From contig CACLWE010000011.1 in the NCBI GenBank assembly GCA_902610585.1, positions 1 to 36,367 on the forward strand: a DNA stretch of 36,367 bases. Direction: 5' to 3'. How positions within the stretch are numbered: position 1 is the first letter of the stretch; each line of letters starts with the position of its first letter. The DNA comes from an uncultured Pelagibacteraceae bacterium. GTDB taxonomy: Bacteria; Pseudomonadota; Alphaproteobacteria; Pelagibacterales; AG-422-B15. The notes beneath the pieces were generated by a model that ran no database searches, was not told the origin of the DNA, and was given only the letters and a program-made list of their open reading frames with translations. The translations under genes were made by a program, and so were the position numbers. Below, piece by piece: positions 16,300 through 24,865 of the stretch.

Positions 16300-17331
16300 A
16301 TGAACACAGTCTCGATTGGTGAGGGCTTTGGCAGAGTTAACCTCATTGGAGAGCATTTAGACTATAATGGTGGACATGTTTTACCGTTACAAATCAAGAA
16401 CTCAATTATCTGTGAGATCGTTGAAAATAAAAATAGTGAATCTATTTCAATATTTTCAGATAAATATAAAGACTCTTTAACTGTTAAGAAACTCGAAAAA
16501 AGAAATAATTGGGCAGATTTCGTTATTGGATCATGTCTTTATTTTGAGAAGAAGTTTTCAGTTAAGATTAACAATATCTCAATTTATATCAAAAGCAGTC
16601 TTCCATTGGGAGTCGGTCTCTCTTCCTCTGCAGCTATCACCGTTAGTACTTTAAAATCACTAAGTTGCTATTTTCAAAAAAATTTGGCAGATCAAGATTT
16701 AATTAATTTAGCATTTGAAGTTGAAAATAATTTTGTTGGTGTGGGCGGTGGAGTTATGGACCAATTTGTATCGGTCTTAGGAAATCATTATGAAGCCCTT
16801 TTTCTTGATACTTTTAATAAAAATTATGAATTGATACCAATTTTTCAAGATTATCAATTTCTAATAATTGATAGCAATACACAAAGGATTTTATCAGATA
16901 GTGAGTTTAACAAAAAAAAAGAATTATGTCTCAATGCTGCAAAAAAGATGAAAATTCAAAACCTCTGTGCAAAAACAAAAATTGATGAAAATGATATTCA
17001 ATTACTGTCTGATGAAGAGCTCAACGTTAGTAAACATGTAATTGAGGAAAATTTGAGAGTTGTCAAAGCAGCTCGATATTTAAAAGATAATAAAGCTGAA
17101 GAATTTGGAAAATTAATGACAGAAAGTCATATTTCTTTATCACAACACTATATGGTTTCAACTGATGATTTGAATAAGTTGGTTGATCTTTCTAATTCCT
17201 TTGGCGCTTTAGGATCCAAACTGACTGGAGCTGGTTTTGGTGGGGCAATTGTAACTTTAGTAAAAAAAGAGCTGGTTGAAGAACTTAAAAAGTATATTCT
17301 TGATGGGTATCCAAATGCTAAATTTATATAA
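16300..17331 (+). CDS. galK: Galactokinase
   Basis: A 343-residue GHMP kinase that phosphorylates galactose to galactose 1-phosphate. The galactokinase signature GRVNLIGEHLDYNGG is at residues 11-25, the ATP-binding PLGVGLSSSAA at 102-112, catalytic Asp154 in GVMDQF, and the C-terminal LTGAGFGGA motif. The N-terminus is shorter than in E. coli GalK (about 380 aa), with GFGR replacing the usual APGR. Gene order and 2-3 base spacing place it in the sugar operon. No galactose-1-phosphate uridylyltransferase, epimerase or mutarotase is in the window. Confidence 0.93.
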   Translation: MNTVSIGEGFGRVNLIGEHLDYNGGHVLPLQIKNSIICEIVENKNSESISIFSDKYKDSLTVKKLEKRNNWADFVIGSCLYFEKKFSVKINNISIYIKSSLPLGVGLSSSAAITVSTLKSLSCYFQKNLADQDLINLAFEVENNFVGVGGGVMDQFVSVLGNHYEALFLDTFNKNYELIPIFQDYQFLIIDSNTQRILSDSEFNKKKELCLNAAKKMKIQNLCAKTKIDENDIQLLSDEELNVSKHVIEENLRVVKAARYLKDNKAEEFGKLMTESHISLSQHYMVSTDDLNKLVDLSNSFGALGSKLTGAGFGGAIVTLVKKELVEELKKYILDGYPNAKFI

Positions 17332-17333
17332 TT

Positions 17334-18578
17334 ATGAAACTTAATTTACCAAAAGACTTTATATGGGGTACAGCGACTGCTGCTCATCAAGTAGAGGGAA
17401 ATAATACGAACTCTGATTTTTGGCTACTTGAAAATACAAAAAATACTACATTTGCTGAACCGTCAGGAATTGCTTGTGATCAGTTGAATAGATATGAGGA
17501 AGATATAAAACTTATGTCATCTCATGCAATACAGTCCTATAGACTATCTATTGAATGGGCTCGTATCGAAGAGTCCGAGGGAGAATTTTCAAATGAGGCA
17601 ATTAATCATTACAAAAAAGTTTTAGACTGTTGTCATGAAAATAATCTTCAAACGTGCGTCACATTCCAACACTTCACTTCCCCACTTTGGTTTACAGCTA
17701 AAGGAGGTTGGGAAAAAAAGGAAAACGCAGATTTATATGTTAAATATGCTGAATTTGTAACAAAAGAGCTAGGTGACCGTATAGATACTGTTTGTACAAT
17801 AAATGAGGCAAATCTAACTGCATGTTTTGCACACACATTTCCTAGCTACCCTGAACAAGGTATGAAAACTATAATGCCATTTGTTGAAGATGCTGCTAAA
17901 TCATGTGGGTCAACTCTAGATAATTTTGGCCCTTTTCTATTTGGCCATCCCTATAAAATACGTGACTGTATGATGGCGGCGCATGTAAAAGCATTTCCAG
18001 TTATCAAAGGTCTGCTTACAAAAAATCAGCCTGTTGGTATTACACTTTCAATTATGGATTACCAAGCAGCTGAAGGAGGTGTACAATCACGCGACATTGC
18101 TCATGCTGAAACTGTAGACGTGTGCTTGGAACAAACTAAAGACGACGATTTCATTGGTATTCAAACGTATACACGTCACACCTATGGTCCTGAGGGAATT
18201 ATGAAACCTAACGTCAATGATGAAAATATGCTTGTTATGGGATATGAATATTATCCTGAGTCATTAGAAAATGTATTGAGGTATGTTGCTCCAAAAATAA
18301 ATTGCCCGATGATTGTGACTGAAAATGGGATTGGCACAGATGATGATAATCAAAGAATAAAATATATCACTACAGCATTAAAAGGACTTCAAAGCTGTTT
18401 AGATGACGGTTTAGATATTCGAGGTTATTACTATTGGTCATTTCTTGACAACTTTGAATGGATATATGGCTACAAACCACGTTTTGGTTTAATCGAGGTG
18501 AATAGAGATACTTTAGAGAGAAAAAGCAAAGAAAGCCTAAAATTTTACGAGCAAGTTATAAGAAACTCTCAAGCCTAA
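17334..18578 (+). CDS. Glycoside hydrolase family 1 beta-glycosidase
   Basis: A 414-residue cytoplasmic TIM-barrel beta-glycosidase. The GH1 N-terminus (PKDFIWGTATAAHQVEG) is followed by the acid/base Glu158 in TINEAN and the nucleophile Glu330 in IVTENG. Sugar-binding Gln19, His113 and Asn157, plus Glu375-Trp376 in NFEW, are also visible. It is somewhat shorter than common GH1 enzymes (440-480 aa). Galactokinase next door suggests that the released sugar is galactose, so beta-galactosidase is more likely than beta-glucosidase. Its stop overlaps the convergent DUF4864 stop by four bases. Confidence 0.93.
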   Translation: MKLNLPKDFIWGTATAAHQVEGNNTNSDFWLLENTKNTTFAEPSGIACDQLNRYEEDIKLMSSHAIQSYRLSIEWARIEESEGEFSNEAINHYKKVLDCCHENNLQTCVTFQHFTSPLWFTAKGGWEKKENADLYVKYAEFVTKELGDRIDTVCTINEANLTACFAHTFPSYPEQGMKTIMPFVEDAAKSCGSTLDNFGPFLFGHPYKIRDCMMAAHVKAFPVIKGLLTKNQPVGITLSIMDYQAAEGGVQSRDIAHAETVDVCLEQTKDDDFIGIQTYTRHTYGPEGIMKPNVNDENMLVMGYEYYPESLENVLRYVAPKINCPMIVTENGIGTDDDNQRIKYITTALKGLQSCLDDGLDIRGYYYWSFLDNFEWIYGYKPRFGLIEVNRDTLERKSKESLKFYEQVIRNSQA

Positions 18579-19009
18579 ATTTCGTTACTTTCTGCCTGAG
18601 TAAGAAAACATCCATTTATCAGCCATTCACCATCTTCTTGTTGCTGCATTGAGTAAATTGCAGTTACGAATTCACCTTCAGGATCAACTAAATATACTTC
18701 TAGGGAAGGCACTCCATCTTTAATTGATATCTTGCCAAAGTTCACACTTTTGGGACGATAAACGGCCTGATACTGACCTACAACCATTTCACCAAATACT
18801 TTTGAACTTGGAAATATTTTCTTGATAATCGGTGATGCGAAAGAATAGGCTTTCTCAAAATCATCATCTTGAAATGCCTGCAGCTGCTGACTTACTACAG
18901 AAATAATCTCTTGTTCATCCTCATCAGTAAGTGAAAACGCAGATGTGCTTATTAAAAGTACAATCAAAAATGGAAGTATTAATCCTTTGACAATCTTAAT
19001 CGTCAACAT
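18575..19009 (-). CDS. DUF4864 family secreted protein
   Basis: A 144-residue protein with a signal peptide (about 1-26, ending near SAFS) and a compact domain of the SnoaL/NTF2-like DUF4864 type. It is recognised by QAFQDDDFEKAYSFASP, MVVGQYQAVYRP and the final WLINGCFLTQ segment. Function is unknown; it is probably periplasmic. The ATG at 19009 overlaps the end of the PsiE-like gene by 14 bases, so it is probably translated by coupling. An earlier in-frame TTG at 19015 is less likely. Confidence 0.82.
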   Translation of the reverse strand: MLTIKIVKGLILPFLIVLLISTSAFSLTDEDEQEIISVVSQQLQAFQDDDFEKAYSFASPIIKKIFPSSKVFGEMVVGQYQAVYRPKSVNFGKISIKDGVPSLEVYLVDPEGEFVTAIYSMQQQEDGEWLINGCFLTQAESNEI

Positions 19010-19367
19010 CGGCAAATATTTTAAGCTTTCTCGCTTTTAATATAAGAACAGCTATAGCAATCAATAAAATAGCTCCTCCCTCGTATAGCAGCATGCTTGG
19101 ATCCATAGTCTTGCCTTGTAAGATTATTAAACGTGCAACAGCAGTAATAGCGATAAACAGCGGTATGCTGATCCTGATTCTATTTAGTGTCCAATATTCT
19201 CTAATCATCTGTATAACTTCGAGATAAATAAATAACAAAAGCAAGTCAGCAAGTTCAACGAGATTTTTTTCATACATTGCATATATTTCATAGCCAATAG
19301 CTATTACTGTGGCAAATATAATTATTACCAGAGCTATTTTCTCAATGTATTTAATTGTATCTATCAT
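18996..19367 (-). CDS. PsiE-like membrane protein
   Basis: A 123-residue inner-membrane protein with four predicted helices. The segment LLLLFIYLEVIQMI (about 42-55) and the later IAITAVARLIIL are typical of the PsiE (phosphate-starvation-inducible E) family, whose function is unknown. Its start overlaps the thiolase stop (ATGA) and its end overlaps the DUF4864 gene by 14 bases, so it is sandwiched in a thiolase operon. No Pho box was evident. Confidence 0.82.
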   Translation of the reverse strand: MIDTIKYIEKIALVIIIFATVIAIGYEIYAMYEKNLVELADLLLLFIYLEVIQMIREYWTLNRIRISIPLFIAITAVARLIILQGKTMDPSMLLYEGGAILLIAIAVLILKARKLKIFADVDD

Positions 19368-20545
19368 AAAATCTCAAAAAGACCTGCTGCTCCCATTCCG
19401 CCGCCAACGCACATTGTTACAACACCATATTTAGCGTTTCGTCTCTTACCTTCGATTAAAATATGTCCTGTCATTCTAGAGCCGGTCATACCATATGGGT
19501 GTCCAATAGAAATTGATCCTCCGTTCACATTTAATTTCTCATTATCAATTCCTAGCTTATCTCTACAGTATAAAACTTGAACTGCAAATGCTTCGTTCAG
19601 TTCCCATATATCGATATCATCTACCTTTAAACCGTGTTGCTCTAGAAGTTTTGGTACAGCAAATACTGGTCCTATACCCATCTCATCGGGCTCACAAGCT
19701 GCAACAGAAAGTCCTCTAAAAATTCCCATAGGTTCAATATTTCTTTTTTCTGCTTCTTTAAGATCCATTAACAAACATGAAGATGCTCCATCTGACAGCT
19801 GACTAGCATTGCCCGCAGTAATATATTTATCAGGTCCCATGACTGGCATTAAACCAGCAAGGCTCTCAAGTGTAGTTTGTGGTCGATTACACTCATCTTT
19901 ATCAACTGTTACTTCTTGTTCAGTAACTTCCTTTGTTTCTTTGTTCATTACATCCATTTTTGTCGTTAAAGGAACAATCTCGTCTTTAAATTTTCCTGCA
20001 GTTTGAGCTGCAGCTGTTCGTTGTTGACTTTGTAGTGAATATTCGTCTTGGTATTCTCTGCTTACTTTGTATCGATCTGCTACAACATCTGCAGTATTAA
20101 TCATAGGCATCCATAATGCTGGACAAATTTTTTGAAGTTCAGGCTCAATAAGGTGTTTCATGTTCATGTTTTGCTGTGTCATTGATATTGACTCTACTCC
20201 CCCACCTATAGCTAATTTAATTCCATCAACAATAATTCTTTGAGCAGCTACTGCTATTGATTGTAAACCTGATGAACAAAAACGATTTATTGTAGTACCT
20301 GGCACAGTTACGGGGCATCCTCCTGCAATTGCAACATTTCTTCCAATGTTATGACCTGTTGCTCCCTCTGGTTGTCCACATCCAAAAATTACATCTTCTA
20401 CTTCACCAGCTTCAACTCCTGCTCTTTCAATAGCATGTTTAACAGTATGGCCACCCATTGTAATACCGTGAGTTTTGTTAAATCCACCTCTCATAGCTTT
20501 TGCTAATCCAGTTCTTGCAGTTGAAATTATTGCAGCATCTCTCAT
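19364..20545 (-). CDS. Acetyl-CoA acyltransferase (thiolase)
   Basis: A 393-residue thiolase that cleaves 3-ketoacyl-CoA with CoA, or condenses two acyl-CoAs in reverse. The nucleophile is Cys90 in NRFCSSG, the second-motif His349 is in IGHPYGMTG, and Cys379 is in MCVGGGMG. The family is certain. Degradative (FadA-like) thiolase is more likely given the acyl-CoA genes nearby, but acetoacetyl-CoA thiolase is possible. AAGGG on the minus strand (20559-20555) is nine bases before the ATG. It leads the PsiE-DUF4864 operon. Confidence 0.95.
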   Translation of the reverse strand: MRDAAIISTARTGLAKAMRGGFNKTHGITMGGHTVKHAIERAGVEAGEVEDVIFGCGQPEGATGHNIGRNVAIAGGCPVTVPGTTINRFCSSGLQSIAVAAQRIIVDGIKLAIGGGVESISMTQQNMNMKHLIEPELQKICPALWMPMINTADVVADRYKVSREYQDEYSLQSQQRTAAAQTAGKFKDEIVPLTTKMDVMNKETKEVTEQEVTVDKDECNRPQTTLESLAGLMPVMGPDKYITAGNASQLSDGASSCLLMDLKEAEKRNIEPMGIFRGLSVAACEPDEMGIGPVFAVPKLLEQHGLKVDDIDIWELNEAFAVQVLYCRDKLGIDNEKLNVNGGSISIGHPYGMTGSRMTGHILIEGKRRNAKYGVVTMCVGGGMGAAGLFEIL

Positions 20546-20676
20546 ACTATATTGCCCTTATAAATATTTAGAAAACCGTAAGATAGACTTTTTATATAAA
20601 AAAAAAAGTTTAATTTTATTTAAAAAAATACATCAAAAATACCCTCAATTTTGGCAAATATTTTTCTTTATTCTGC

Positions 20677-20705
20677 TTGACCATATCCGAATTGAAGTCT
20701 AGAAG
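20677..20705 (+). promoter_or_regulatory. Candidate sigma-70 promoter for the thioesterase gene
   Basis: TTGACC (20677-20682) and TAGAAG (20700-20705) are separated by 17 bases, with AGGGAGA (20723-20729) and the ATG (20736) following at normal distance. The -10 box is a poor match, so this is a plausible reading and not more. The rest of the 190-base divergent gap holds A/T runs and no other feature that I can support. Confidence 0.3.
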
Positions 20706-20735
20706 GTCGCATTCTTTGAATTAGGGAGATTCTCT

Positions 20736-21173
20736 ATGGTCATGTTAAAGACAGAAGTATCAGCACCAAGCTGGGTACCAGAAGGATACAAAAAACTTGG
20801 ATGGCATGCTGGCTTTGATGTCTTAATTGGACCAATGTATTTTAAGAGAGAAGAAAATAACCAATATAAATTCATTACTAAAATTTTGGATAAGCATCTC
20901 AATGCTCATGGTATTGCACATGGTGGCTACTCCATGTCACTAGCAGATATTTTCTTAGGATCTATGGTATTTGCTGCATGTGGAAAAAAACCTTGCAGTA
21001 CTATTTCACTAAACTGCAACTTTGTAAGTCCCGGTCTTCAGGATGATATTGTAGAATGCGATGCTAAGGTTACAAGAACTACGAAATCACTCGTCTTTAT
21101 TGAGGGTAATTTGATCTCACAAGATAAAATTATTTTATCTGCCTCAGGTATTTGGAAAATATTGAATCAATAA
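20736..21173 (+). CDS. PaaI-family hotdog thioesterase
   Basis: A 145-residue single-hotdog protein of the PaaI thioesterase family, hydrolysing an acyl- or aryl-CoA. The family motif NAHGIAHGGYSMSLAD is at about 57-71, followed by the central strands with SLNCNFVSPG. AGGGAGA at 20723-20729 supports the ATG. It is divergent from the thiolase and overlaps the convergent NUDIX gene end by seven bases. The substrate is unknown; release of CoA from stalled acyl-CoA intermediates would fit the neighbourhood. Confidence 0.9.
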   Translation: MVMLKTEVSAPSWVPEGYKKLGWHAGFDVLIGPMYFKREENNQYKFITKILDKHLNAHGIAHGGYSMSLADIFLGSMVFAACGKKPCSTISLNCNFVSPGLQDDIVECDAKVTRTTKSLVFIEGNLISQDKIILSASGIWKILNQ

Positions 21174-21700
21174 TAATTCATAAATCGGTCAAGGCTGATA
21201 TAAGTTTTCATATCATTAATCTTATTTGTTTTAAGTAACCTTCTTACTTCTTGGACTGAATATATTTTTGTCTCTAGAACCTCATCTTCGTCAAAATTTG
21301 TCTCACTCTTCTTATAGCAATGAGTTAGATAGCAGTGCACTATGCAAGTGTTATATGCTGGGGTTGAAAAGTATTTGCCTATCATTTTCCAATTTTTTCC
21401 ATGATAACCAGTTTCTTCAATTAATTCTCTTTTGGCGCAACTTAATGGCCTTTCACCTGGATCAATAGTTCCTGCTGGGACTTCAAGCATAATTTGATCT
21501 GATCCGTATCGATATTGTTTGAGCAAAACTATAAATTTCATATCAATTATTGGAACAATACAAGTTATGCCATTGTGTACAATAAGATCCCTAATAGTTT
21601 TGTTTCCATTTACCCATTTAACTTCATCGAAATGTAAATCAAAAACATTCGCCTTAATTTTTTTCTTGGTTTTAATAAATTTTGCTTTTCTTAGAGTCAT
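21167..21700 (-). CDS. NUDIX hydrolase, ADP-ribose pyrophosphatase-like
   Basis: A 177-residue NUDIX enzyme with a perfect Nudix box, G77-x5-E83-x7-REL-x-EE-x-G98-Y99. The preceding KQYRYGSDQIMLEVPAG segment is typical of ADP-ribose pyrophosphatases, which hydrolyse ADP-ribose to AMP and ribose 5-phosphate. The start overlaps the YbaK-like stop as ATGA, so it is coupled to it. Other nucleoside-diphosphate-X substrates, such as sugar nucleotides, are possible given the RmlA-like gene in the same run. Confidence 0.92.
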   Translation of the reverse strand: MTLRKAKFIKTKKKIKANVFDLHFDEVKWVNGNKTIRDLIVHNGITCIVPIIDMKFIVLLKQYRYGSDQIMLEVPAGTIDPGERPLSCAKRELIEETGYHGKNWKMIGKYFSTPAYNTCIVHCYLTHCYKKSETNFDEDEVLETKIYSVQEVRRLLKTNKINDMKTYISLDRFMNYY

Positions 21701-22197
21701 TTTTGAAAATCTCTCATATTAATAAATTCGACTTTTGAATGATGCTGTTCAATCAGATTTATCAAGTCATTCGGAGCTATTGACACTGTTGACGTGTTGA
21801 TTAAAGGATGAAAATTCACAATTTCATATTCCATAAACTCTTGATCAAAGAAAAATTTAACTTTTTTTTCTTTATCGTTCAATAATCCAAATGGAGATAC
21901 TGATCCGGGTTTGATACCTAGAATATTCATTAAATAATCTTCATTTGCAAAAGACAATTTTTTGGAGTTTAAAGGTACTGATGCTTTTTTTAAATCGGCA
22001 ATAATATCCTCAATAAAACTTACTAAAAAAAAATTATTTTTTTTATCTTTCAAAAAAAGATTCTTTGAATGCGCTCCTTCAATTGAACCTCGAAGATTTT
22101 TAGAGTCTTCGACTGTAAACAGCGGTTTATGTTCAGTAATCTTATAACTAATAGACTTTGATTCTAATAAATTAATTAATGAAATTTTATCAAACAT
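21697..22197 (-). CDS. YbaK/ProX-type aminoacyl-tRNA deacylase
   Basis: A 166-residue protein of the trans-editing (YbaK/ProXp-ala) domain family, which removes wrong amino acids, usually Ala or Cys, from tRNA-Pro. Typical segments are SKNLFLKDKKNNFFLV (with the conserved Lys), GIKPGSVSPFGLLND and FHPLINTSTVSI. The last two match the ProX/PrdX branch. It shares one base with the upstream RmlA-like stop (TAATG) and is coupled to the NUDIX gene. Length is normal for the stand-alone form. Confidence 0.9.
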   Translation of the reverse strand: MFDKISLINLLESKSISYKITEHKPLFTVEDSKNLRGSIEGAHSKNLFLKDKKNNFFLVSFIEDIIADLKKASVPLNSKKLSFANEDYLMNILGIKPGSVSPFGLLNDKEKKVKFFFDQEFMEYEIVNFHPLINTSTVSIAPNDLINLIEQHHSKVEFINMRDFQK

Positions 22198-23066
22198 TAA
22201 ACAAGAGAACTTAATTTCTCTTTATATTTTGAGTTGGGCATTTGATCAATTAGAGTTCTAAGTTGTTTCTTTGTAATCCATCCATTTAAATATGAATCCA
22301 TTTCAATAGACCCAAATAGCTTTTTTTCCTTTTTTTGATATTTGTGAATATAGTTTGAAGCTTCAAGCATTTCTTCTGCATCACCAGTATCAAACCACTG
22401 AATATCATTTTTTAAAGCAAAAACTTTTAAGAGATTCTTTCTAAGATAAGATTGATGCACATCAACTATTTCTAATTCTTTTCTTTTAGAGGGCTTTAAA
22501 TTCTTAACAATTGATATGGAGTGTTTATCGTAAAAATAAAGACCAGGTATTGTAAGATTACTCTTTGGTTTTTTTGGTTTCTCAATAATTGATTTTATAT
22601 TTTTTCCTCTATCGTATTCAATAACTGCTGATTTGTGTGGATATTTTGTTTTTACAGCTAAGACAGCAGCTCCATCCTTGAGCGACTGAACTTTTTTTAA
22701 AGTTGATGTGAAGCTCTTACCAACAAATAAATTATCAGCTAAGGCTAAAACAAATGGTTTTTTATTAATAAATTTTTTGGCAATATTAACTGCATCAGGA
22801 ATTCCAACTTGTTTTTTTTGAAATGTGTAACTGAATTTCATGCCAAGCTGTTTTCCCGAGCCAAATAGTTTTTTAAATTCTGGTATATCTTTCTTTTGAG
22901 ATATAAACAGCACCTCTCGAACACCAGCCTTAATTAGGTTTGATAATGCGTAATAAAGTAAAGGTTTATCATATAGAGGCAGAAGAGGCTTCACTGTTAC
23001 TTTTGTTGCAGGCGAAAGTCGAGTTCCCTTGCCGGCAGCGAGAATAATGCCTTTTTTAAATCTCAT
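22197..23066 (-). CDS. RmlA-like nucleotide sugar pyrophosphorylase
   Basis: A 289-residue nucleotidyltransferase resembling glucose-1-phosphate thymidylyltransferase. It has the GKGTRLSP loop (12-19), Lys26 in VKPLLPLYDKP, a GSGKQLGMKFSY segment, EKPKKPKSN, GLYFYD and a late FDTGDAEEMLEA. The usual GDN motif reads ADN. It would make dTDP- or UDP-glucose from a sugar 1-phosphate. No rmlB, rmlC or rmlD is in the window; partners are instead a tRNA deacylase and a NUDIX hydrolase. UTP-glucose-1-phosphate uridylyltransferase activity cannot be excluded. Confidence 0.85.
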   Translation of the reverse strand: MRFKKGIILAAGKGTRLSPATKVTVKPLLPLYDKPLLYYALSNLIKAGVREVLFISQKKDIPEFKKLFGSGKQLGMKFSYTFQKKQVGIPDAVNIAKKFINKKPFVLALADNLFVGKSFTSTLKKVQSLKDGAAVLAVKTKYPHKSAVIEYDRGKNIKSIIEKPKKPKSNLTIPGLYFYDKHSISIVKNLKPSKRKELEIVDVHQSYLRKNLLKVFALKNDIQWFDTGDAEEMLEASNYIHKYQKKEKKLFGSIEMDSYLNGWITKKQLRTLIDQMPNSKYKEKLSSLV

Positions 23067-23089
23067 TAAAATTTAATTTGTTAAAAATA

Positions 23090-23941
23090 CTATTTACTTG
23101 ATTTATGTTTCAAGAAATTTTTATCTCTTAAATTTCTATACTCTGGCTTTTTCTTTTGCATTTTTGACATCATTGTAGTCATTACATCTTCTTTATGAAG
23201 CGTAGCTGCATTCCAAAGCGCTACATTATCTAGTCCTTCTTTAACAGAGTGATCTCTTGAGTAATTGAGAACTTCTTTTGTAACCCACATCGCAAGTGGT
23301 GTTTTTGATGCTAATTTTTCAGCCATTTCAAAAGCACTGTCAATCATTTCTTCATGACTCTCATGCAAAGAGCTCACAAGGCCTACTTCTTTTGCTCTTT
23401 CAGCAGATATCTTTTCTCCCATCATAGTCCACTCACGCGCTATACCAGCAGGTATAATTTTTGGTAATCTTTGGATCGTTCCTATATCTGCTGCCAAACC
23501 TACATTTATTTCCTCAATTAAAAAAAATGCATCTTTTGTACAAAGTCTTATATCAGCAGCAGTGATTAAATCGATACCTCCACCAATACATCCTCCTTGG
23601 ACAGCGGCAACAACTGGAAATCTCGCATCCTCCAAACATGAAGCAGCGCGTTGCAGAAACTTTAACTGTTGAATAAAATACCCTCTACTTCTGCCAAGCT
23701 CCTGATTTGTTTCGTGTTCGACAACATCATCTTTAAACATGCTAAGGTCTATTCCAGCGGAAAAGTGTGGTCCCGTAGAAGATACAATTAAAGCTCTAAT
23801 CTCACCACTATCATCCAGCTCTTCAACTTCCTTTGGAAATAATCTCCAGAAATCCTCGTTCATTGAATTTCTTTTTTCAGGCCTATTGAACCTGATATGA
23901 GCAATTGAATTATTTATTTCAACATCAAAGGGTTTTGGCAT
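23090..23941 (-). CDS. Crotonase, delta3,5-delta2,4-dienoyl-CoA isomerase (ECH1)-like
   Basis: A 283-residue crotonase. The oxyanion-hole segments are HFSAGIDL (about 59-66) and GGCIGGGIDL (116-125). Three acidic residues fall where the mammalian dienoyl-CoA isomerase ECH1 has its catalytic trio: Asp124 in GGIDL, Glu144 in IEEINVGLAAD and Asp152 in the same motif. The YSRDHSVKEGLDNVALWN segment near the C-terminus is also ECH1-like. It would shift conjugated or skipped double bonds during breakdown of unsaturated acyl-CoA. A plain enoyl-CoA hydratase is the alternative. It is followed after 23 bases by the RmlA-like gene. Confidence 0.88.
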   Translation of the reverse strand: MPKPFDVEINNSIAHIRFNRPEKRNSMNEDFWRLFPKEVEELDDSGEIRALIVSSTGPHFSAGIDLSMFKDDVVEHETNQELGRSRGYFIQQLKFLQRAASCLEDARFPVVAAVQGGCIGGGIDLITAADIRLCTKDAFFLIEEINVGLAADIGTIQRLPKIIPAGIAREWTMMGEKISAERAKEVGLVSSLHESHEEMIDSAFEMAEKLASKTPLAMWVTKEVLNYSRDHSVKEGLDNVALWNAATLHKEDVMTTMMSKMQKKKPEYRNLRDKNFLKHKSSK

Positions 23942-24016
23942 GTTTTTTTCCTCGCTTTAGATAAGTGATCTATATAAAGTATATATACATTTAAAAATTA
24001 GAGAAATACATAAAAA

Positions 24017-24865
24017 ATGGCTATTAATTACGAAGAAATAATGTCCATGACTTCAGAAAACATAGAAGTTTCCTATACTGATAAAGATTCAATTCTCTAT
24101 AGTCTAGGCGTCGGTCTTGGGAATGACCCAATGAATTTAGATGAATTAAAGTTTGTCTATGAAAATTCACAAATTGCATTGCCGTCAATGGCTACTAATT
24201 TTCAATATCACTCACCATTATTGCTGAAGACAAATATTAATTTCATTATGGTTGTTCATGGTGAACAGAGATTATCAGTAACTAATCCTTTACCTGTCTC
24301 AGGAGGTTTTATAACCAACGCAAAAGTTATAGGTTGTTATGATAAAGGTCCTGGTAAGGGTGCAATTATTGAGGTTGAAACAACTGTAAATCTTAAAAAA
24401 GATAATACGGAAATCTGTAAACTTGTAAGTACAACATTCGCTAGGGGGGATGGTGGCTTTGGTGGACCTGAGTCTCCAAAAAAAGAATTAGTAAGGCCTG
24501 AGGGTAAACCCGACTATGTACATGAAATAAATACCAAACCTGATCAAGCATTAATTTTTAGACTTTCAGGTGATTACAACCCATTACACTCTGATCCAAA
24601 TTTTGCAAAGTCTGCTGGTTTTGAACGGCCAATTCTACATGGCATGTGCACATACGGTATCGCATGTAGATCAATTATTGAAAGTGTCTGCGATAGAGAT
24701 GTAAAAAAACTTAAAAGATTTGATTGTCGTTTTTCTTCACCTGTATATCCTGGAGAAACAATAGTTACAGAAATGTGGAAAGATGGTAATAATGTTTATT
24801 ATCAGTCCAAAGTAAAAGAACGTGATAAAATGGTAATTAAAAATGGAGTTAGTGAAATAATATGA
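24017..24865 (+). CDS. MaoC-family (hydratase 2 type) dehydratase
   Basis: A 282-residue double-hotdog protein like the eukaryotic and bacterial (R)-specific enoyl-CoA hydratase 2. The N-terminal half is a degenerate hotdog. The C-terminal half has the hydratase motif GDYNPLHSDP with Asp186, Asn188 and His191, followed by ERPILHGMCTYG. It hydrates trans-2-enoyl-CoA to the (R)-3-hydroxy form. The stop overlaps the acyl-CoA dehydrogenase start (ATGA), so the first two steps of an acyl-CoA route are coupled. An (R)-specific product would need a dedicated SDR or epimerase next. Confidence 0.92.
   Translation: MAINYEEIMSMTSENIEVSYTDKDSILYSLGVGLGNDPMNLDELKFVYENSQIALPSMATNFQYHSPLLLKTNINFIMVVHGEQRLSVTNPLPVSGGFITNAKVIGCYDKGPGKGAIIEVETTVNLKKDNTEICKLVSTTFARGDGGFGGPESPKKELVRPEGKPDYVHEINTKPDQALIFRLSGDYNPLHSDPNFAKSAGFERPILHGMCTYGIACRSIIESVCDRDVKKLKRFDCRFSSPVYPGETIVTEMWKDGNNVYYQSKVKERDKMVIKNGVSEII

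Noticed and set aside
23090-23941. DmdD (methylthioacryloyl-CoA hydratase) assignment for the crotonase
   Set aside because: The acid residues and the EEINVGLAAD and YSRDHSV segments fit ECH1-type isomerases better.
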